From RGIG6904 sp024680835 (lineage in GTDB: Bacteria; Bacillota; Clostridia; Lachnospirales; Lachnospiraceae), in contig JAILBP010000287.1 of the NCBI GenBank assembly GCA_024680835.1, positions 1 to 61,049 on the forward strand: 61,049 nt of DNA. The letters are read 5' to 3'. Below the pieces are notes generated by a model that was not told the DNA's origin, made no database searches, and worked only from the letters and a program-made list of their open reading frames with translations. Made by a program: the position numbers and the translations under genes. Positions 60,795-61,049 of the stretch are shown piece by piece. The first letter of the stretch is position 1. Each line of letters starts with the position of its first letter.

Positions 60795-61049
60795 TCAGTT
60801 TTTCTCCTCTGTCTGAACCTGCTCCGTACGAATTGCCTTCGTACGAATCTCCTCGCATATCTGATCTATAAACTCCTGAACCGGTTTAACACCCTCATCA
60901 CCTTCAAAACGGCTTCTGACAGATACAGTGTTATCCTGCTCTTCATTGGCACCTACTATGAGCATGTACGGCAGTCTGTCAAGACGCGCCTCCCTGATCT
61001 TGAATCCGATCTTCTCCGAACGGGCGTCAACCGTCACATCAACATCATG
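60795..61049 (-). CDS. thrS: Threonyl-tRNA synthetase, C-terminal end (5' part outside window)
   Basis: The last ~84 residues of ThrS; the gene continues past the right edge. The piece VTVDARSEKIGFKIREARLD and LPYMLIVGANEEQDNTVSVR is the C-terminal anticodon-binding domain, with the known late motif DARSEKIGYKIRxA. It ends in a charged tail. ThrS joins threonine to tRNA-Thr. Any T-box leader would lie beyond the window. Confidence 0.96.
   Translation of the reverse strand, partial: HDVDVTVDARSEKIGFKIREARLDRLPYMLIVGANEEQDNTVSVRSRFEGDEGVKPVQEFIDQICEEIRTKAIRTEQVQTEEKN

Overview
The window is almost certainly from the chromosome of a motile member of the Lachnospiraceae (a Butyrivibrio/Roseburia-like clostridium). 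The reasons are a Gram-positive fla/che-type operon with FliY, a CodY gene directly upstream of flgB, NfnAB, and families that I associate with this group (DUF1292, DUF5716/DUF5717, TraX-like, hybrid kinases with DegV). Forty-nine of the fifty genes lie on the minus strand, so the text below follows transcription from high to low coordinates. I saw no rRNA, tRNA, CRISPR array, prophage or complete insertion sequence.

61049-47078: the 3' end of thrS with its terminator, then lgt, then a dcw cell-wall and division cluster in the order mraZ-rsmH-ftsL-pbp-mraY-murD-ftsW-ftsQ-ftsZ. A near-consensus promoter and a ladder of GTGG boxes with an 11-bp period (probable MraZ operator) precede mraZ. ftsZ has its own promoter and terminator. 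The cluster lacks murE, murF, murG, murC and ftsA. A small unknown gene and argS follow.

47052-33798: two CobW-type metallochaperone GTPases (one with a long His-rich loop, one fused to a DUF1980-like domain), the NfnAB transhydrogenase pair, and then a five-gene run. That run holds a 1145-aa protein, an ASKHA-like ATPase-fold protein, a helical-repeat protein, a coiled-coil membrane protein and a UvrD-type helicase. The first four look like one undescribed cellular system.

33788-24213: the only plus-strand gene (DUF1292) stands beside a tightly overlapping signalling operon. It encodes a receiver-HD-GYP phosphodiesterase, a hybrid histidine kinase with Hpt, and a hybrid histidine kinase fused to a DegV (fatty-acid binding) domain. 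Downstream is a GlgX-like GH13 protein that has lost all three catalytic acids, overlapping a TraX-like membrane protein gene.

24126-18294: comM-dprA-topA-codY from one strong promoter, ending in a terminator. A 105-bp palindromic element with a perfect 8-bp target-site duplication has inserted 2 bp after the codY stop.

18219-1: the flagellar operon flgB-flgC-fliE-fliF-fliG-fliH-fliI-fliJ-motE/ylxF-fliK-flgD-TIGR02530-flgE, a terminator, then motA-motB-fliL-fliM-fliY-fliO (fliO runs off the left edge). The long operon is broken by two blocks of repeats: a hairpin array between fliE and fliF and a GC-rich hairpin repeat between fliI and fliJ. Several genes (motA, topA, dprA, fliH, fliI, one kinase) appear to start at TTG behind good ribosome binding sites.
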